Made by a program: the position numbers and the translations under genes. The notes beneath the pieces were generated by a model. That model was not told the origin of the DNA, ran no database searches, and was given only the letters and a program-made list of their open reading frames with translations. A stretch of 64,000 nucleotides of DNA from Hyaloperonospora brassicae (lineage: Eukaryota; Oomycota; Peronosporomycetes; Peronosporales; Peronosporaceae): assembly GCA_947650285.1 (NCBI GenBank), contig CANTFL010001148.1:186001-250000 (forward strand). The letters run 5' to 3'. This document shows, one piece after another, positions 1-12,368 of this stretch (position 1 is its first letter; the number at the start of each line of letters is the position of its first letter).

Positions 1-929
1 CCGAAAACCCGTAGCAACCACTCTAGCCTTATACGTGTGAAAGGTTATAACCGCGTTCATTTTTTTCAACTAATCATAACATTCATCGCAAAGAGACCTG
101 GTGGAAGCTTAACTTCGACATATATTCTATTTGCAGTAGACTACCAATCTTTTCAGACATGGCTTTCTTTTGGTTGATCCGGTCATCACATTGTTCGACT
201 TCTTATAAATTTGGTGGCTCTATTCCAGGGGAATATGCTTCATCATCCCTTGGTACTGATCTCTCGTCGACATGTCCATTGCACACTTTCGTGCTGTCGG
301 CATGCGCTGCAACCATACGCTCTTCGCTAAGACTACACGCTTTCTCAATGAAAGGTGCACCCTTAAGGTCCAGTCGTCGTTGGCTGGGCTCTGAAATCCT
401 GCTCGATTGACGTATTGAGCGAGACGCTTGCTCTTGTCGTGGATCAACTCGGGGAGATCTTGATTCACTATATCTCCCACTGGTATCGAACGCAATATGT
501 ATATTCTCCAGAGATTATAAGCCCATAAATGTGTCTTCTTTCGCTTCCTCGCTCGATCCGAGGCATAGTTGATGGCTGGTGAGCTGCAAGAGTATCTGCA
601 ATTTTCTTATAACTAAGCAATGATCGTGACTCGACTTCTTCAGTCGCAGGCAGGAACTGTTTTTTTTATAAAAACACATCATTACGTGCGGTAATCTTAA
701 ATTTAGTCCCATTCTCGGTGATTTGCACTCGATAGAAAATTCCGATTACGTACCCAACGAATATGCCGCTTCGTGTACGGATAAACGAACTTCTGCAAAT
801 GTCCTTTTTAATGCAGTATGATGCGATATCGGTACCAACGTACTTAGCGGCGTTGTCAAATTTTTATTGCGACACAATTGTTCGGAAAGTAGGCTTTTAG
901 TTTCGTGATGCAGTCCTCGATTGCACCAT

Positions 930-2200
930 TTGAGTGCAGAAGCTCTTTTTACTGAGATTTAACTTTATCAAGATGACATGGAATAAATATGATATTAATT
1001 GGGGCTGTGTATCCATCCCGCGCTGTCACTTGCATAGGTCCGGCATATTCGAAGGCAAGAAGGACCTGACCACCGTGAAGCGTCCAGACGATTTTTGTAG
1101 CAGACGTCTTCCAAGTCAATTTTCCGCACTCACAGGTAGAACATGCCTGCTCCACTACTCCATTACAAGGTAGATTTAGGTCAGCGAGATCATGTTGTAC
1201 GCTCTGTGTGTTCAGATATTCTAGTCGACAATGCCACGTTTCAAAGTGTTTCAATCCGTCGTCAACATGGCAGTGCCAATTAACGGCTCACTCAATACCG
1301 AAGCCACGTACACGCGCTAGTTTGCTAGTGAACCCTATATAGTCAGTCCAAGGTCAAAGCGAATAACGTTCAATTTTACTTTTAATATGACCCCATGCTC
1401 TGTTCCGCTGCCGCTCGAAGACTTAGATGTTACAGTCGCACTTGTGCAAAAGAGGATGAAAGCAAAAGTAAATATATTCAGTGTTACATACCCCCTTTTC
1501 AACACTGCACTATGCATTAACCAAGACGGAACTGCAACGAGACCATGTCAAGTTGCGCATAATCTCCGTCTCTCCGTATAGCATGTGCCAACCTGTCACA
1601 TGGCGTTAGTCTCTCTTCTTCCCATGTGACACCTGTCACATTGTGTCCATCTCTATTCGTCCCGCGTATCAGACTTTCACATAATTAGCCAAGCATGTGA
1701 AGTCGGACTTACCTGCAACAGATATTCCAGTCGAACCGCCGGACCTTTTGACCTGTCAGAGAGTGTATTGTAATAGCGCAACCTAAATAATATTACGAGC
1801 CATACCCATGACATACAGGAAATCTAGTGGCACACATGATTCGTTGCCATTGCACTTTAGTATCGACTTTCCTGTTGCCATGACCATCATCATCTCTCTC
1901 AAAGCCGTAGTTAGCGAGCAAGGCGTGTCCAGGGTGTGAATATAATATATTTGTTATGATCTGTCATATGACTCATTGCACCACTGTCAACGATCCATTT
2001 AAGCTTGCAGCTAGTTGATGCATCTTCCACTAATATTACCATCTTTGTTGCTTATTTCTTCGTTTATGAAAACATTGAGTCAATCGTGCACCTACTCGCA
2101 AAGTATCCTGAACGATTGCAGTTGTAGTAGTTGACCTTGGACATGTCCCTAATCTTCTTCGACTTAATAAATTGACGTCCATTTTTTGCTCTGTGTGGAA
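930..2200 (-). pseudogene. Degenerate Ty1/copia retrotransposon fragment (Gag knuckle, protease, pre-integrase)
   Basis: Reading the minus strand downwards, about 2140-2095 gives a decayed zinc knuckle (NCNRSGYFASRC, first Cys lost). About 1995-1955 gives a copia-type aspartic protease core (WIVDSGAMSHMT). 1254-949 gives a GAG-pre-integrase segment with WHCRLEYLN, then CSTCECGK and EYAGPM, the usual order just before the copia integrase core. Frames are broken by many stops and an LTR-like insertion (about 1387-1665) lies between protease and pre-integrase. The order knuckle-protease-integrase and the minus orientation are seen directly; family membership is inferred from motifs. Not functional. 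Confidence 0.7.
1387..1665 (-). repeat. LTR-like repeat, inverted relative to 4880-5110
   Basis: The reverse complement of this stretch resembles 4880-5110 (shared blocks around TGTCACATG, GACGGAGA, CTTGACATG and TTGCACAAGTGC). By eye identity is moderate. It sits inside the decayed copia coding region. A diverged solo LTR or LTR fragment is the likeliest explanation; no clean ends or target duplication were found. Confidence 0.4.
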
Positions 2201-2229
2201 GTCAGCGTTAGACTTACATAGCAGCAAAA

Positions 2230-3150
2230 TTAACAGTATTTGGACGACGTTTCGTTTGATACTCGCTTCGAATAGTCATTGCATGGTCTCTTTGCATAGT
2301 AGCCTCAAATGTTGAACATAATTCGATTAAACCTACATACCCGTTTCAGGGTGGCCTCAGGATCTGCATAAATATTTTATCTCTCTAATTGTCCGAAAGA
2401 ATCACGTGATTTTCTGAAACCTTATCTAAGCAACGTCATGTCGTCTTGATGTGATAAAAAGTGGACACATCTCCGTCAAGATAGAGCCCCGTGTACTCGC
2501 GATTTGTAGATCCAATTCTTTCATTGCACTTCATCATGGACGTCAGACGCAGACGGCGGATAATCGTAAGAAGGTGGTTCATTAATTACACCTCAGACGT
2601 GATTTTTCGTTCTGTGCCACTATTGTATTAAAACAATCCATATTCAGCTTCACCACTCGATAGTTGAGTGGCATCATCGACAATGTTTTTAGTATACGTA
2701 AGCGTGTACATTTGGAATTACTGATTGGCATACGTTGTCACACAGGAGAAAATCTGAAGAATGTTCATTCATTACTACGCGTTTTATGTACGAGCAAGCT
2801 ACCATATAATATTGAATGAATCCCCAAGACAGTTTATGTTGTTTCAAGAAATGATTGCCCTGGCTGTTTATAGTTATTCGTAGTTACCTGTCAAATAGGT
2901 ATTCAGAGATACCTTGGCGATAAATTACACGAGAAGGATAATCATCTCGAGCCATATTACCATTCCAGAGACCACGTAATGATTTGAAGACCGAAATGAT
3001 TTTTGTTATATACCAAGCAAGAATCAATCGGTGTATAAAAAAGCAATCCCAAAGGGCACGTTAAATGCAGTGCCAATTTGAAGGAACCCCTAATGCTAAT
3101 CTTCTAACACGTCACAGCTAATTTTAGAGTACCCAGGAAGGGCTATGGAC
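2230..3150. other. Unassigned AT-rich stretch
   Basis: Stop codons are dense in all frames and no protein motif, LTR end or RNA structure was recognised. It probably consists of decayed retroelement sequence, given the remnants on both sides. Confidence 0.4.
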
Positions 3151-3639
3151 CGCGCAGACCGTCAGAAAGAGATAACGATTGAAGCAGACTACAAAGAGAA
3201 TTGGGTGGCAATTTAGGCGGGCCTCAAACTTCGAACGTAATTACTACCTTTTTGGTCTACAAGAGATCTATGTACAATATTTCCTACCGGTCGACAAGGT
3301 AGACAACCATGCTGCGTCAGAATGGCGTCCGATCCTCTGCCAGAATCATAACACCGTTTCAGCGTCAGCGCTTCATTATTCTAAGAGAGATGCTACCCTA
3401 GTGCCCGTGGATAGCATTCTACCTTCGGATGCTATATCTTTCCTGCTGGACCTCATAACACTGGGATAGGTCCTTGGAGCAACCCATTTACCATATTTTG
3501 ATAAATAGCAGACCGTAAGGAATAAATGATCAATATATTTTGTACTCTCAAGCTCTGCTGGCACCGCGCTCGTCAATATCAGAAACTAATTAATACACGG
3601 ATGTACTCCTTCCACATCTTTTCTCAAAGAATTGATACT

Positions 3640-4330
3640 TTCACTTCGCAAGCGAGGCGATTTTAAGGAAGAAATAGATTACACACCGATAGCCTTGTTA
3701 AAATCGGTTAGAAAGTTGTCGCAAACTATTATGACATAGATTAGTTTATAGTCATAGGGGACCTCGACTAAAAAACGCAACCGGTATTTGACCACGACAG
3801 ACAAATTATTAGTCCGTTCGTGATGATGATGGCGCATTTAATTTGTCGACGGCCGAACAGGATCGAGAGGTAGCTGCTGGCCGAGTTACTTTGCTGCTGT
3901 ACTTTATCGAGCCGTCTGACACAGTCTCAAGAAAATTCTTGCTTGAGGTATTACAGCTCTTACAATTCGTAGAAGCATTGATAACGCTGATTCGCCGGCT
4001 ATATAACGGTACCGCGTCTCCTATCTATGTGAACGGGATAATGTCGGATTTATTTCCTAACTTTACGGGGAGTGACAGGGTCTTCCATTGGATCGCATCT
4101 GGAAAAAGGTATTCGTGCCCGCATTGGAATGAAGCAAGATGCATTCAAGCTTGTTGGCTTGTCTGGGCAAAAAGCAGGATAGTATGTACACAGTCCAGAC
4201 AAGTAGACTGTCAACGCCATAACGTTGTGAAGTCAAGACTTTTTGCCGGAATATTTTTAGTCGTTTGTGCGTAAACCACCACCAAAGGGTTGTAGATTGT
4301 CTCTTCGGCCACCTACTTGATTTGTCATAG
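3640..4330 (+). pseudogene. Non-LTR retrotransposon (LINE) reverse transcriptase remnant
   Basis: At about 3679 the plus strand reads DYTPIALLKSVRKL, matching the (N/D)xRPIALLN..yKi block of LINE reverse transcriptases. After several stops the open frame 3843-4274 contains LLLYFIEPSDTVSRKFLLEVL (RT block A region, where the catalytic Asp context is degraded) followed by LIRRLYNGTASPIYVNG, a typical block before the RQGCPLSP motif, which is itself no longer readable. The order of blocks fits a single decayed LINE ORF2. Neighbouring ORF 3179-3469 may be its upstream part but has no motif of its own. Confidence 0.65.
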
Positions 4331-4359
4331 ATTTGCCGATGCCACAAATTACATATCAA

Positions 4360-5881
4360 ATGTTTAGAATCATCTCGATGGCAACTATAAGAAGACTCAG
4401 AGACCCGATCTGGGAATCATGATTGTTGGTCGTATCCATCACCGTTAAAAATCACAGCAGTTAGAAGTTCTTTAAATGTTTCATCAATATATACCGTTAA
4501 AAAATTAACATCTAGGAAGATGTTATAGTTGAGCTCGTGCATAGTGATGAAACTAAAAGCATAACATTGAGAGTAATGACCTCGTCTATCGATACTGCGA
4601 CATTCCGGTCACCCACACTGCTACTTGATCAGGCTAAATATCAATTGGCATACGATCAGCTAACATATTAAATAATACGTTTCCATGTGGCATCCGAATA
4701 TAAATATTTTACATGTCACGACATCTTGATGATTTTGTTAGAATATACTCTTTCTGACAGGTCGAGAAGAATCTGAAAAACAAGTACAAGACCTATTACA
4801 GATAATACCAACCTTACCTGATTGACTGATAGTGATTCATAACGACAGATGAGAAGGGCTCCATGTGATAGGACAACACAAGGGACCAAGAGAGTCAGGA
4901 GTCACGTGATAGAATGTCACATGAGACGGGGAAAGACGGAGACCATATGCGACTTGACATGTTCAAGTTGTAGTTTTCATTTCTGCTCATACATATCCTA
5001 TTGATGAAGTTAGTAGTTCTTAACACTCAGTATAGCTCACTTTTACTTCTTGATACCTGTGCACAAGTGCAACACTTACACTTGTACAGATTTAATGTTG
5101 ATACCGTATCTCCTACACTAGATCTACCGTTTCCACTTACAACCTAATCGGGGAAGGTCATTAATCAGTTGTAACACATCTAGCACCTCAGCTTTAGCAT
5201 TTACATATCATTTTAAAATCAATTATTGATGGATACAAGTTCGGTCACTGGCACCATTCGGCGAATCAGTTTCGTCTTTCGCCAATCAGCCATAGTGACT
5301 GAGCTTTAAATATGAACTAAAAATTTAGATAATCATTATAAACAAATAAATCAAGATTGCTAGTGTTGAGAGTCTGGTGTAGCTATGTCGCCGACGACTT
5401 GTCTATGTATAAATTTTGATGGCGCATACAGCCGCAAACGATTTGCGCGGGAGCTCACCCTGACATCTTACATTTAAGATAACAGGAAAATCAAGATCTC
5501 ACCTAATGACAGACAAATAGATTGCATGTAGAAGTAAAAACGTCTGGATTCAATGCACAATTTACATTGACGTTGTTAAGGTAGAGTATATCGTGCTTCT
5601 AGGGACCAATCGTTTGGCACCAATAATTTACACAGCAAATATACAATGTCTCTTTGGATGAAGATAAGCTTATCAAGGATTGACAAGTGTATTAATGGGT
5701 TTATTAAATACGCCAGGAATGGGATATTATTTTGGAGGCCGATCAGCAATTTTTTGTGGCGCATTTGAAGTGTAATTGTTTCTAGCGACGATATGATGAA
5801 TTTCGATAGTGAAGTGCACAGACCAACAATATAAACTGAAGTTTCCTTTATTTACTATCATTAGTATCCAGCGAGTAGAAT
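4360..5881. other. Gene-free tract left of gypsy element A
   Basis: No coding region was recognised. It contains the LTR-like stretch 4880-5110 (partner of 1387-1665). The last five bases, agaat at 5877-5881, are half of a target-site duplication whose partner lies at 21126-21130. Confidence 0.5.
4880..5110 (+). repeat. LTR-like repeat, inverted partner of 1387-1665
   Basis: Shares scattered blocks with the reverse complement of 1387-1665, including GTCACATG, GACGGAGA, CTTGACATG and GCACAAGTGC. The relationship is seen by eye only, and the ends are not defined. Confidence 0.4.
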
Positions 5882-6272
5882 TGTAACGGGGCATCCCGTT
5901 ACATGGAAATTGTCATTTGAGAGATAATGACAATAAATAATATTATGTTGAATATTCTTTGAACAATATCATCGATAGTGGTGATATTGATGAAGCGACC
6001 AAAGGGTCTGCTCATTGGTTGATATCTTGACGATATCAACCCACCAATCGCCGCAAGACGCGCGCAATGAGTGGTGACGAGACGTCACCACACATTCAGT
6101 TAGATTAGTATAATTAAGTTAAGTCAAACAGAGAGACAGTGGTTAAAGACTTAATTATATTAGTATAACAGTTCTGCTTTTTCCTTATCTACGCTTCCTC
6201 GTTTGCCTCGTGTACGCTTATCGGGGTACGATACCCTTGCGTTAAGTTCACGCAAGGGTGTGCCCCATTACA
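5882..6272 (+). repeat. 5' LTR of gypsy element A
   Basis: 391 bp, beginning TGTAACGGGG and ending CCCCATTACA. It contains several perfect hairpins: TTGTCATT/AATGACAA at 5910-5933, GGTTGATATC/GATATCAACC at 6017-6041, CCCTTGCG/CGCAAGGG at 6234-6258. It is closer to the 5' LTR of element B than to A's own 3' LTR (roughly 85 percent by eye to the latter). Confidence 0.95.
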
Positions 6273-6274
6273 CC

Positions 6275-6290
6275 TGGTAGCACTTTGTAG
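6275..6290 (+). other. Candidate primer-binding site
   Basis: Two bases after the 5' LTR the sequence reads TGGTAGCACTT, starting with the TGG expected for pairing to a tRNA CCA end. The tRNA species was not identified. Related element C keeps the same TGGTAGCACTT at this place, which supports a conserved function. Confidence 0.5.
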
Positions 6291-6315
6291 TCCTCCCAAG
6301 GACCACAGCATCCAA

Positions 6316-7470
6316 TATGAACATGTTGAATGATGAAGAGACCTTTCACGCCACGCGTAAGGGTTTACCCATTTGAGTGACATCGAATGGAGTGCGGTAG
6401 AACGAATGAGTTCTACCGTAGGCGAGCTCGCCATTAGCGCCATGTTGGAGTCTCTAGACAGAGACCAACAACATGCCGCTGTAGCCAAGTTCATTCAAAT
6501 TGAACTTGTCGCCGAAAAGGAGAAAGTAGCCTTGCTTCACCTGCAAGGCTCCCAACAGGCCGAGCAGTTGAGAGAACTCGGTGCTCAACAGACAGATCTG
6601 TTGAGACAGCAGCGATTCCATGCTGCTGTGGGCGGGACGGCACATGCGCGTCGTCCCGAAGTCATGAAGGTTGACATCTCCAAGTACAGTGGAGTCCCGG
6701 AGGACTCACTGATACTGTGGTTTGTCGAACTCGACAGAGCCTTAAGAGCTCGTCGCGTCGAAGATGAGCAAATGAAATTCACATTTGCTCAAACCCACTT
6801 GGCAGGACGTGCCAAAACTTGGTCCCTGGGGCTCTAGAGTAGCGACCCAAATGTGTTTAGGTCGCTAGATGACTTCAAGTCCCGTCTCAGACAAACGTTT
6901 GAGCCGCCACGCGCTGAGTTCAGGGCTCGTCCAGAGCTCCTGAAACTCAAGCAGGGTAAGCGTGATGTGCACGCTTACGCTCATCATATACGACTCCTTG
7001 CGAGTAGTATAACTGCTAACCCGGTAAATGAACACACGTGGATTACGGTATTCATACAAGGGGTCGCAGAAGGGCCCGTCAGGATCCACCTGTTCCGCCT
7101 TGAGCTGAATACGCTGGAAGAAGCGATATCAGCCGCGGAACAAGAAGACTTTAGCATGAGACAGGCTCATGCTAGCTCTAACTCTTATCGTCCACCGAGA
7201 CGACAAGAGATCGGAGGTCCAGAACCAATGGACTTCTGCTATGTTGAGAGCGAGAGACCTCGCTCTACAAACAACAAGCGATTGCTGAAGTGCAATCGCT
7301 GTCAGAAGTTAGGGCACTACTCATACGAGTTTAGTGCCCCACGCCCAGTACCAAGCAGTACTGAGCGAAATGGACGACCATTCGCCAAGAAGGGCAATGG
7401 ACGTGGGTCCAGCGCTGTTGCGAAGCCGCAACAGCGAAACGGACCATCAAAAAATGGACGGGGTCAGTAG
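6316..7470 (+). pseudogene. gag: gag of gypsy element A (interrupted)
   Basis: Encodes a Gag polyprotein with a retrotransposon Gag (capsid) domain: the KYSGVPEDS, WFVELDRAL and HLAGRAKTW blocks, then DDFKSRLRQTFEPP, KQGKRDVHAYAHHIRLL and GVAEGPVR. The N-terminus probably starts at the ATG at 6316 and needs a one-base shift near 6370 to enter the main frame. A TAG at 6835-6837 cuts the capsid domain in the middle of a conserved block, and the same frame continues to 7470. The zinc knuckle CNRCQKLGHYSYEF (about 7290-7330) has Phe where the last Cys should be. All three defects are also in element B. The 6395-6418 start region is a 9-bp hairpin. Confidence 0.9.
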
Positions 7471-7520
7471 GGGCGGAGCGCCCTACTGATCCAGCAACCT
7501 CAAGACAATTTGCAAATCTC

Positions 7521-9716
7521 TTGACGAAAGTTGCTCCAGACACACAATCATTGTGTGTATCTGCACCTGGTGATGACGTTTTGCTCATCACATTGAAGTT
7601 GGAAGCGACAAATGATTTGTCACTTCGTGCCCTAGTAGACTGTGGGGCGTCGAACAACTTTGTTCGTCGCCAGTCACTAGAGGGTCGTAGGCTCAAGTTC
7701 GTTGAGCGCGACATTCCCCTCGCGAGGATGACGGTGCGCCTTGCAACAGGCGCATCGATTACCGTTGAAAAACGTGTAGTAGGAATCCACTACACTTTGG
7801 AGGGCGAACAGTACGATGATGACTTCATCGTACTAGATCTGGATGACTAATTTGATGTCATCCTGGGATCACCTTGGCTCAGAAGGTACGAGACAATGGT
7901 GAGCTGGCAGCATCGATCCGTAAAGATGCCTGCCGCTTGTTCATCAGATGGCCATCTGATGAACATCTTGGAGCGTTTACAAGCGTGTGGATGTTCTGCA
8001 AGTGAGTGCGATGGCCTCACTTGCGGTACGGTCGTTAGCACGACTGCACAAGATCACAGTGTAGTTGATCACTACACTGTGGAGCAAGCTCCCGGCGGCT
8101 GTACAAAAGTACAGGCTGCGCCGAAGGTTCACCACTCGAATAAGTCGAGTGGACCGGGACATGGATGCATGCCTAGAGGGCAGCATCTTGGAAGAAAGAA
8201 GTCTGTTGCCCCCAAGGGGCAACATGAAAATCCTAGGTCGACTGGAGAGTCGACCGTAGAGGATCGGTTCCTGACTGTGGTTGCACATCCACAGTCAGAA
8301 GACGTGGAGGGAATAAGTCCCTACGTACATAAGGAAGGAATTCCTCAAGAGTCACTTGCTGAAGGATTAGGCCTTCAGCAACCTATGGAAGCAAGTTCCC
8401 AGGAAGTAACCGAGACGTTGACCGTCTTGGTCAATGACGGATCAAGCGTAGGCGCTTATACGCTTGATCTGATTGACCCTCCGTAGTTAACTTCGGAGAT
8501 AACTCAGTTGCAAACGCTAGAACCGAAACGGTTCTTGCGTGATCTGCGTAGTGGCAAAGTCAAGCAGATCTGCATACTCGTCACAGAGGATGAGTATGTG
8601 GCCGACATTCGGTCGGCAACAGTATTTGCTGAGAACGAACGGGTTCTCAGCAGCTCATCGATGGACGAAAGTGTCCTCGATGAGAAGACTCGGATTGAGC
8701 GGTACACGTCTCAATCCTGGGAGTCACTTCAGGCAAATCCTTTGTATAAGGATTTGATCGAATTCAAGGATGTGTTCCCTGAATCCGTACCTTGCGAGTT
8801 GCCTAAGGACAAAGGCACTCGACACGAGATCGAGCTCAAGCCGGGATCGAAGTACTGTGTCATGAAGCAGTGGCCACTGCCTCGTGAACAAGTACTAGCG
8901 ATCGACAAGTTCTTTGCCGATCGCTTAGCAGCGGGCCATGTGAGGGAATCAACATCCCCTCACATCTCTCCGACCTTCTGTGTGCGAAAGGCCACAGGAG
9001 GATGGCGGATAGTGCACGCGTTCAACAAGTTGAACTCTGCAACGGTACCAGCTCAGACGCCGATACCGAGGAAGGAAGTAATCATAGATGGTATGTCAAA
9101 GAGTACCATCTTTTCTTCCATGGATCTGATGGATAGATTGTATGAGATCCTCATGCGTGAACGGGACATCCCGTACATATCAGTGAGAACCCCCAGCGGT
9201 ATGCTGTGGGAGTGGCTAGTGATGCCACAGGGGCTGAGCAATGCCCCTTCTACATTCAACAGATGTGTTACAAATCTGTTGAGACCGGTGCGAGACTTCG
9301 CACCGAGTTACTTCGACGATGTGTTCGTCCGTAGCCGGGCTATGGACGGAAAGACGGACGTTGAAGTTCACAGAACTCACGTTCGTCAGGTTCTTCAACT
9401 TATGCGCAAGCATAAGTTGTACGCAAACCTCAAGAAGTGTATATTCGCGGCTAGCGAAATACCACTTCTTGGGTGCATCGTGGGTAAACACGGCGTACGC
9501 TCTGATCCCGAAAAGATCAAGGCGATCACCGACTGGCCAGTGCCAGTCGATGTCAAGGGACTAAGGAAGTTCCTTGGTCTAGCGGCGTACTTGCACAAGT
9601 ACTCTCGCAACTACGCCGAAATGACGGTACATTTTTCTTGGTTATTAAGAAAAATGCCAAATGGTCATGGAACGCTGAGTGTCAGCGCTCCTTCGAAGGT
9701 ATCAAGCAAAGCTTGA
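7521..9716 (+). pseudogene. pol: pol part 1 of element A: aspartic protease, linker, reverse transcriptase
   Basis: One reading frame with two in-frame stops: TAA at 7848-7850 and TAG at 8484-8486. 7521-7850 holds the retropepsin core ALVDCGASNNFV; the expected ILGSPWL block follows just after the TAA in the same frame. 7896-8486 is a linker of unknown role. 8508-9716 holds the reverse transcriptase with VRKATGGWRIV, FSSMDLMD, MPQGLSNAPSTF and a YFDD active-site box (YxDD family) at about 9310-9321. A has DRLYEIL where B has the more usual DGFYQIL. The end runs out of frame relative to RNase H near 9640. Confidence 0.9.
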
Positions 9717-10066
9717 TGCAGTCGCCGATATTGGCGATTGCAGATCAGGACAGACCATTTCATGTAGTCTGTGACGCCAGCGATTTTGCAATCGGCTGTG
9801 CGTTAATGCAGTTCGACGCAGATGGCGCGGAGCGCGTCATCTGTTATCAGTCGCGTCAGCTGCAAGCAGCTGAGCGCAATTACCCAGTGCATGACAAGGA
9901 ATTCCTTGCCATGAAATATGCACTGGCTAAGTTCCGGGTCCATCTCTTGGGAGATAGACCGTTCATCGTGTATACCGACCATGCGTCACTACGCACGCAC
10001 GGCCGTAAACAGCCCACACCTCTCGCAGAGAATGGCGAGGTGGCTGTCTTTCTTCGTGGAGTATAA
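9638..10066 (+). pseudogene. pol part 2 of element A: RNase H
   Basis: In a different frame from RT. Begins KKNAKWSWNAECQRSFEGIK, the standard gypsy RT-RNase H connection, followed by HVVCDASDFAIGCAL (first catalytic Asp), YPVHDKEFLAMKYAL (Glu) and FIVYTDHASL (Asp). The frame is lost again near 10000 before the C-terminal part, which continues in the integrase frame. The same two frame changes occur in element B. Confidence 0.85.
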
Positions 10067-12368
10067 CTTCTCTGTGGAGTATAAACGAGGACGACTATAC
10101 GTCGTCGCTGATGCGCTTTCGCGCCGGCCCGATTTCGAGCCGGTCGCACAATTCAACAGTAAGGATAAGCCCACTGTTACGACACTGTCAGTAAGTGTCC
10201 CGTCGTCAAGTTTACTTGATGACGTACGAAAGGCATACGCGGAAGATATAGATCTTCTGCGATTGATGGATCATCTGGTGCATCCATCCAGTAAATCTAT
10301 GAGGGATTTACCGGCTTTGTACCGATCCTCATCAAATCGGTACACAACGCGTAACGGACTGTTATATTATACAGCCGTTGACGGCGACACGCCTCGTGTC
10401 GTCGTCCCCACTCATAATGATTTGCGATTACGCATCATGTATGAGTGTCACGATGCCCCAACAGGTGGCCATCGTGGGAGAGAAAAGACTTACCTCACGG
10501 TAAGTCGTGACTTCTACTGGCCACGCCAGTATCAGTTTGTCCGCAAGTACATGCGTGCTTGCGAGGTTTGTCAACGGGTGAAGCCTAGTCCTTCATCCCG
10601 TGCGCCATTGCAGCCTCTGCCTGTTCCGACAGAGTGCTGGCAGTCCGTTTCAATGGACTTCGTCTTCGGTTTTCCCGAAGACGCTCACAAGAATAATGGC
10701 ATTCTTGTGTTCGTTGATCGGTTCAGCAAGATAATGCATCTTGATGCAGTGCCCGAGTCCATCACGGCACCCGGCTGTGCTCGTGTCTTTCTTGACACGG
10801 TCTTTAGACTCCACGGGTTGCCCCGTGAATTCGTATCCGACCGTGACCCTCGGTTCACGGCGGAATTTTGGCAAACCGTGTTCCGTTCTCTCGGAACACG
10901 ATTGAAGATGTCTACTTCTGACCATCCCGAAACAGATGGTCAGACGGAACGTGAAAATCGTGTCCTCGAAGAGATCCTTCGAGGATATATCCACTCATTT
11001 TCGAGTTGGAGCGAATTCCTACCCATGGTGGAATTCGCCATCAATAATTCGGTGCGTGCTTCAACCCAGCACGCACCGTTTTACGTGAATGGCTTACGCC
11101 ATCCACGTGTGCCCGCCCTTTTAGAGTGTGACTCTTCGAAAAGGGGGGGAGGGACTCGCTCGAGCAAAAACCGTTTTGGCTCTTGCTCATCACGTGTCGA
11201 CGCTAACGTCGTGACGTATGATACCGATGTCGATCAGGACGACATCGATGAAGGAAATCACCTCAATAATAGCGGCGACGCTATTATTGACTCGGATGAT
11301 GATGACGATGCTGGTATATTCAGCATCGTCAACGATATTTCCAGCGAGGAAGAAGACAGCCTCGCTGAAGAAGAGAGCAATCTCTTAGCAGTGCGCACGA
11401 AGCGCACTGAAAGACAAAACAAAGAGTCAGCAGAGAACTGTCTGCTGACTCGAGAAGCGGTGGTCTGTTTCGTTCAGGACTCCATCGCAAATGCGGTGGA
11501 CCGCCAGACACGGAACGCAGACAAGAATGGAAGAGCAAATGTTCTTTCATTTAAAATTAACGACCTAGTACTACTGTCTACGGTAAATTTACCTGGACAT
11601 GCAGTCACTAGTGTCGGCAGTAGTAAACTACTGCCGAAATACATTGGGCCATTTCGAGTGTTGCATCGCAAGGGCAATGCATACACACTCGAATTGCCAC
11701 GTAGGATGCGCACGCATCCTACGTTTTACGTGGGGAGGCTCAGGCCGTACTGTCAGTACGAGCCTTCTTCTTCCGATGAAGATAGCCCCCACGTTCAAGA
11801 ACATCCATCAAGTTCTTGCATTCGCGCTCCAGACGATCCGTCTGGTCGCGCAGATATGATACCTCGGAACTCAACCGAGATATCTCCCCGTGAGCTGTCG
11901 CCAGCTCGCCGGAAAGAGAGCGGACACCCCGCTCTACCTGAAGCTGCGCGGTGGCATAATCGGCGCGATCCCTCGCCCGATCAGCCTCGCGATCCTTGCG
12001 GTTCTTCCGCACGGTATCAGTCAAAGCGTAGCGCCGGTCGCGCTCGTGCTTCAAGTCGTCGCGCAATTCATCGATTGCGCGATCCATCTCGTAAGGGTCG
12101 AGATGGTGAACCGAATCATATGGAGGAGGTCTTTCCTCCTACACCACATCCTTTGGTGGATGCTCACGGTGGTCAACGCTTTCTAGTGGAGCGTATCTTT
12201 AATCACCGTGACGATTCAGGATCAAGGACGAGCTACATCGTCCGGTGGCGGGGGTATCCACTCTCTTGGAACAGCTGGGAGCCCCGCTCTCAGCTGTTGA
12301 TGGACGTTAAAGGTCTCGTCCGCCAGCATGACGAGAATCATCCGATTGGTCCGAGGGACCATCGGTAA
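10000..12368 (+). CDS. pol part 3 of element A: integrase and chromodomain
   Basis: Begins inside the RNase H tail (EYNFSVEYKRGRLYVVADALSR, about 10057-10122; the open frame extends back to 9918). The integrase zinc-binding HHCC is H..H..CEVC at about 10449-10570, and the D,D-35-E core is SMDFV, VSDRDPRF and ETDGQTERENR between 10650 and 10960. After an acidic serine-rich linker (11220-11420) and a KLLPKYIGPFRV SH3-like block, a 400-nt stretch whose plus-strand translation is low-complexity is coding on the other strand. The end (about 12180-12310) is a chromodomain (FLVERIFNHR...YIVRWRGYPLSWNSWEP), which in chromoviruses is thought to guide integration to marked chromatin. Element B is split near 23.8 kb where A has one extra base in a G-run (about 11145). 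Confidence 0.9.

Noticed and set aside
3179..3469. 96-codon ORF as an independent gene.
   Set aside because: No motif; it lies directly upstream of the LINE remnant and is likely part of it.
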